In this document: positions 61,964 to 64,000 of the stretch, in pieces
Numbering within the stretch: the first letter of the stretch is position 1
Layout of the letters: each line of letters begins with the position of its first letter
From: an uncultured Gammaproteobacteria bacterium
GTDB taxonomy: Bacteria > Pseudomonadota > Gammaproteobacteria > HK1
Length of the DNA stretch: 64,000 nt
Assembly (NCBI GenBank): GCA_958295465.1
Contig: OY282353.1
Coordinates: forward strand, 3,029,001-3,093,000
Direction of reading: 5' to 3'
Notes under the pieces: model-generated
The model's database searches: none
The model's input: the letters and a program-made list of their open reading frames with translations, nothing else
What the model was told of the DNA's origin: nothing
Position numbers and translations under genes: made by a program

Positions 61964-62929
61964 ATGAAGAACATCGTCGTCTGCTGCGACGGGACCGGCA
62001 ACGAGTACGGGCGCAACAACACCAACGTCGTGGAGACCTTCGTGCTCGCCGAAAAGGACGAGGGGCAGGTCGCGTACTACGACCCCGGCATCGGCACGGG
62101 CGGCTGGGAGTACCACGAAGGGAGCGGAAAGCTCCGCGCCATGGGCGACCAGGCCACCGGATACGGCCTGCAAAAGAACGTCGAGGACGCCTACCGCTGC
62201 CTGATGAACCGCTACGACGAAGGCGACCACGTGTACCTGTTCGGGTTCAGCCGCGGCGCCTTCACCGTGCGCTCCCTGGCCGGGATGCTCCACAAGTGCG
62301 GATTGCTGGATACCGGCCACGACAACCTCGTCGAGTACGCATCGAAGATCTACAACACCGGGGGCAACGAGGACGTCGCCGGGGGCTTCCGCGAGGCGTT
62401 CGGGCGCCGGTGTCCCATCCGCTTCATCGGCGTGTGGGATACCGTCGAATCGCTGGTGCTCAATGCGGGGAAGCGGTTCCACGACGCGACCCTCAATCCC
62501 GACGTCGCGTTCGGGTATCACGCACTGGCGATCGACGAGAAACGCCGGGACTTCCCGCCCTGCACGTGGGACGAGGCGAACGCCGTCCCGGGACAGGTGA
62601 TCGAGCAGGTCTGGTTCGCGGGTTCCCACTCCGACGTGGGCGGGTGGTACGACGAGCGGGGACTCGCGAACGTCACCCTGCACTGGATGCTCGGCAAGGC
62701 CTCCGGGTGCGGGCTCCGAATCAGGGAGCGGGAGCTTGCCGCCCGTCGCCCCGACCCGCATGACGCGCTGCACCCGTCCCATACCGGGTTCTGGAAGATA
62801 CGCGGCAGCCGCACGCGGAAGATCCCGGAGGGGGCGCGGATCCACAAGAGCGTGGTCGAGCGCATGGGGGAGCCGGGCAACAGGTACAAGCCCGGGAATC
62901 TGCCCGCCGAATACGAGGTTGTGGAATAA
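61964..62929 (+). CDS. DUF2235-family alpha/beta-hydrolase-like protein
   Basis: This 321-residue protein starts at MKNIVVCCDGTGNEYG, the typical DUF2235 opening, and has the nucleophile elbow YLFGFSRGAFTVRSL (Ser near 97), FIGVWDTVESL with a probable acid, and WFAGSHSDVGG with the histidine near 225. The family includes type VI secretion lipases (Tle1-like) and cytosolic esterases of unknown substrate. No signal peptide or T6SS gene is nearby. The start was chosen at 61964 because GGAGGATTCCGG precedes it and upstream codons are atypical. It ends 81 bases before the CRISPR array. Confidence 0.88.
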   Translation: MKNIVVCCDGTGNEYGRNNTNVVETFVLAEKDEGQVAYYDPGIGTGGWEYHEGSGKLRAMGDQATGYGLQKNVEDAYRCLMNRYDEGDHVYLFGFSRGAFTVRSLAGMLHKCGLLDTGHDNLVEYASKIYNTGGNEDVAGGFREAFGRRCPIRFIGVWDTVESLVLNAGKRFHDATLNPDVAFGYHALAIDEKRRDFPPCTWDEANAVPGQVIEQVWFAGSHSDVGGWYDERGLANVTLHWMLGKASGCGLRIRERELAARRPDPHDALHPSHTGFWKIRGSRTRKIPEGARIHKSVVERMGEPGNRYKPGNLPAEYEVVE

Positions 62930-63010
62930 CGCCGGGGTTTCTGGATCCGGGCCTTACGGTTTCACGTCATGGGTGTGGTGTAAGGGGGGCAACAAACCGT
63001 CGTCGAAAAG

Positions 63011-63746
63011 GTCTCGATCCCTTCTTCATCAGGTCTGCTGTTGGAATTCCTCATCAGCCGGAAAGGGGACACGGGGGAGGGTCTTAATTCCTTCTTCGTC
63101 AGGTCTGCTGTTGGAATGAACGGCGGCTGCGTGAACACCATCGGGTCCGAGTCTTAATCCCTTCTTCGTCAGGTCTGCTGTTGGAATCTCACCTCGGCGG
63201 AATATTCTTCAAATGGGACCCGTCTTAATCCCTTCTTCGTCAGGTCTGCTGTTGGAATTCAGATCAAGCGGCGAATGAAACTGTCAATTCGGTCTTAATC
63301 CCTTCTTCGTCAGGTCTGCTGTTGGAATCCCTCGTGGGTCGTGGCTGGCCTCTCCGATGAGTCTTAATCCCTTCTTCGTCAGGTCTGCTGTTGGAATCCA
63401 TCGTGTCGGGAGGCATCGGAAGCGGGGCAGTCTTAATCCCTTCTTCGTCAGGTCTGCTGTTGGAATAAAGATGCAAAAAAGTGTTGACAACCCGAACTGG
63501 TCTTAATCCCTTCTTCGTCAGGTCTGCTGTTGGAATCCATCGCCGGGGACCACATCGACCGGCAGATTGGTCTTAATCCCTTCTTCGTCAGGTCTGCTGT
63601 TGGAATCGAAGAAACCTTGAACATCCTGAAAATCGCACTTGTCTTAATCCCTTCTTCGTCAGGTCTGCTGTTGGAATTCAGATTTCCCCGACATCGATGA
63701 CGCAATCTTGTCTTAATCCCTTCTTCGTCAGGTCTGCTGTTGGAAT
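63011..63746 (-). CRISPR. CRISPR array, 11 repeats of 37 bp, 10 spacers
   Basis: Repeats start at 63011, 63081, 63151, 63222, 63292, 63361, 63430, 63500, 63570, 63641 and 63710; spacers are 32-34 bp. The repeat reads gtcttaatcccttcttcgtc and ends gtctgctgttggaat. The first repeat has three changes (tctcgatcc, cttcatc) and the second one change, while the others are identical, so the old end is on the left and the leader is expected on the right. Transcription is then on the minus strand, giving repeat RNA ending GGGATTAAGAC. Subtype cannot be assigned without the effector genes; class 1 seems likely from repeat length. Confidence 0.97.
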
Positions 63747-64000
63747 CCCCTGCCGCTGTTTTCTGGGTCGAAACAATGCCTTGAGACAGGGGTTGATCCA
63801 TCTTGGTTCGTATGATCGAGCTGACTCCGGATGTGCATGGTGGTGGTATCTGAAAAGCCAGGGTCCATAGGATGGCAAAGCATGATTCCGTTTGCAAGAT
63901 GGCCGCGGCCAAGAGACATCGGCCGGGCCGTTGTCAGCAGCGGATATGCGCGGACATCGTCCTGGCGCGGATCGATGTGTTCCTCGACATCATGAAGCAT
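63728..64000 (-). CDS. cas2: probable cas2, 3' part, cut by window edge
   Basis: The frame enters from the right edge reading MLHDVEEHIDPRQDDVRAYPL, matching the region of Cas2 where a helix is followed by a DxVRxYPL strand. The catalytic N-terminal part lies outside the window. The frame then continues for ~60 unusual codons and stops inside the last CRISPR repeat, so the native end may be earlier, near 63860. Cas2 works with Cas1 in spacer acquisition. Its position next to the conserved end of the array supports the leader being here. Confidence 0.6.
   Translation of the reverse strand: MLHDVEEHIDPRQDDVRAYPLLTTARPMSLGRGHLANGIMLCHPMDPGFSDTTTMHIRSQLDHTNQDGSTPVSRHCFDPENSGRGFQQQT

Noticed and set aside
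63264..63912. Minus-strand frames with repeated SNSRPDEEGIKT-like segments
   Set aside because: These are translations of the CRISPR repeats and spacers, not proteins.

Overview
The window is a 64 kb piece of a GC-rich (mostly well above 60% G+C) bacterial chromosome. Gene content (CUT1 and Dpp-type ABC importers, dihydroxyacetone kinase fused to PTS proteins, MttB-family methyltransferase, RecD and RecD2, a TAT-exported binding protein) fits a proteobacterium, probably uncultured or host-associated. The exact class cannot be read from the sequence.

Region 1 (1-29184) is an accessory island. It holds a 5'-truncated double-AAA ATPase, a MORN protein, a uracil-DNA glycosylase fused to an antitoxin-like tail and coupled to a RelE/ParE-like toxin, and WYL regulators (one frameshifted, one intact, one start-only relic). 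It also holds a two-gene unit with an ImmA/IrrE-like protein that has lost its zinc motif, a broken IS3 element, VapBC (one intact, one interrupted, one relic) and an AT-rich HNH nuclease gene with an in-frame stop. A tight three-gene operon encodes a ComEC-like metallo-beta-lactamase and two unknown proteins. Two Uma2-like paralogues differ by eight tetrapeptide repeats. A Sel1-repeat serine protease, a TIR-gene remnant, a UPF0175/HipA-like/HIRAN cluster and RecD follow. Copies of uma2-recD, one internally deleted and carrying an IS with a 5-bp target duplication, sit inside a split vapC, so the order of several insertions can be reconstructed.

Region 2 (29891-62929) looks like ordinary metabolic chromosome: a fatty-acid/sterol hydroxylase, an ornithine cyclodeaminase homologue, an ADP-forming acyl-CoA synthetase, an aromatic amino-acid decarboxylase, an UMF1-type transporter and RecD2. 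A 12-kb minus-strand operon (52061 down to 40181) then combines a CUT1 importer with PEP-dependent dihydroxyacetone kinase (DhaK, DhaL, DhaM, an HPr-EI fusion) and a small regulator. Its logic is import of a C3-type polyol or ketose followed by phosphorylation from PEP. Three junctions in this operon carry tandem duplications that create chimeric mini-ORFs with start/stop overlaps kept. A pentapeptide protein and an MttB-family methyltransferase lie between two 111-bp direct repeats. A complete Dpp-type oligopeptide ABC operon and a DUF2235 hydrolase follow.

Region 3 (63011-64000) is a CRISPR array of 11 repeats of 37 bp and 10 spacers. What looks like the 3' part of cas2 enters from the right edge, so the interference genes lie outside the window.

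The strongest candidates for something undescribed are the A-B-MBL operon (13957-16352), the UNG-antitoxin fusion with its toxin (2644-3812), the inactive ImmA/IrrE pair (5981-7830), the UPF0175/HipA/HIRAN cluster (23714-25717) and the repeated junction-duplication pattern in the DHA operon.
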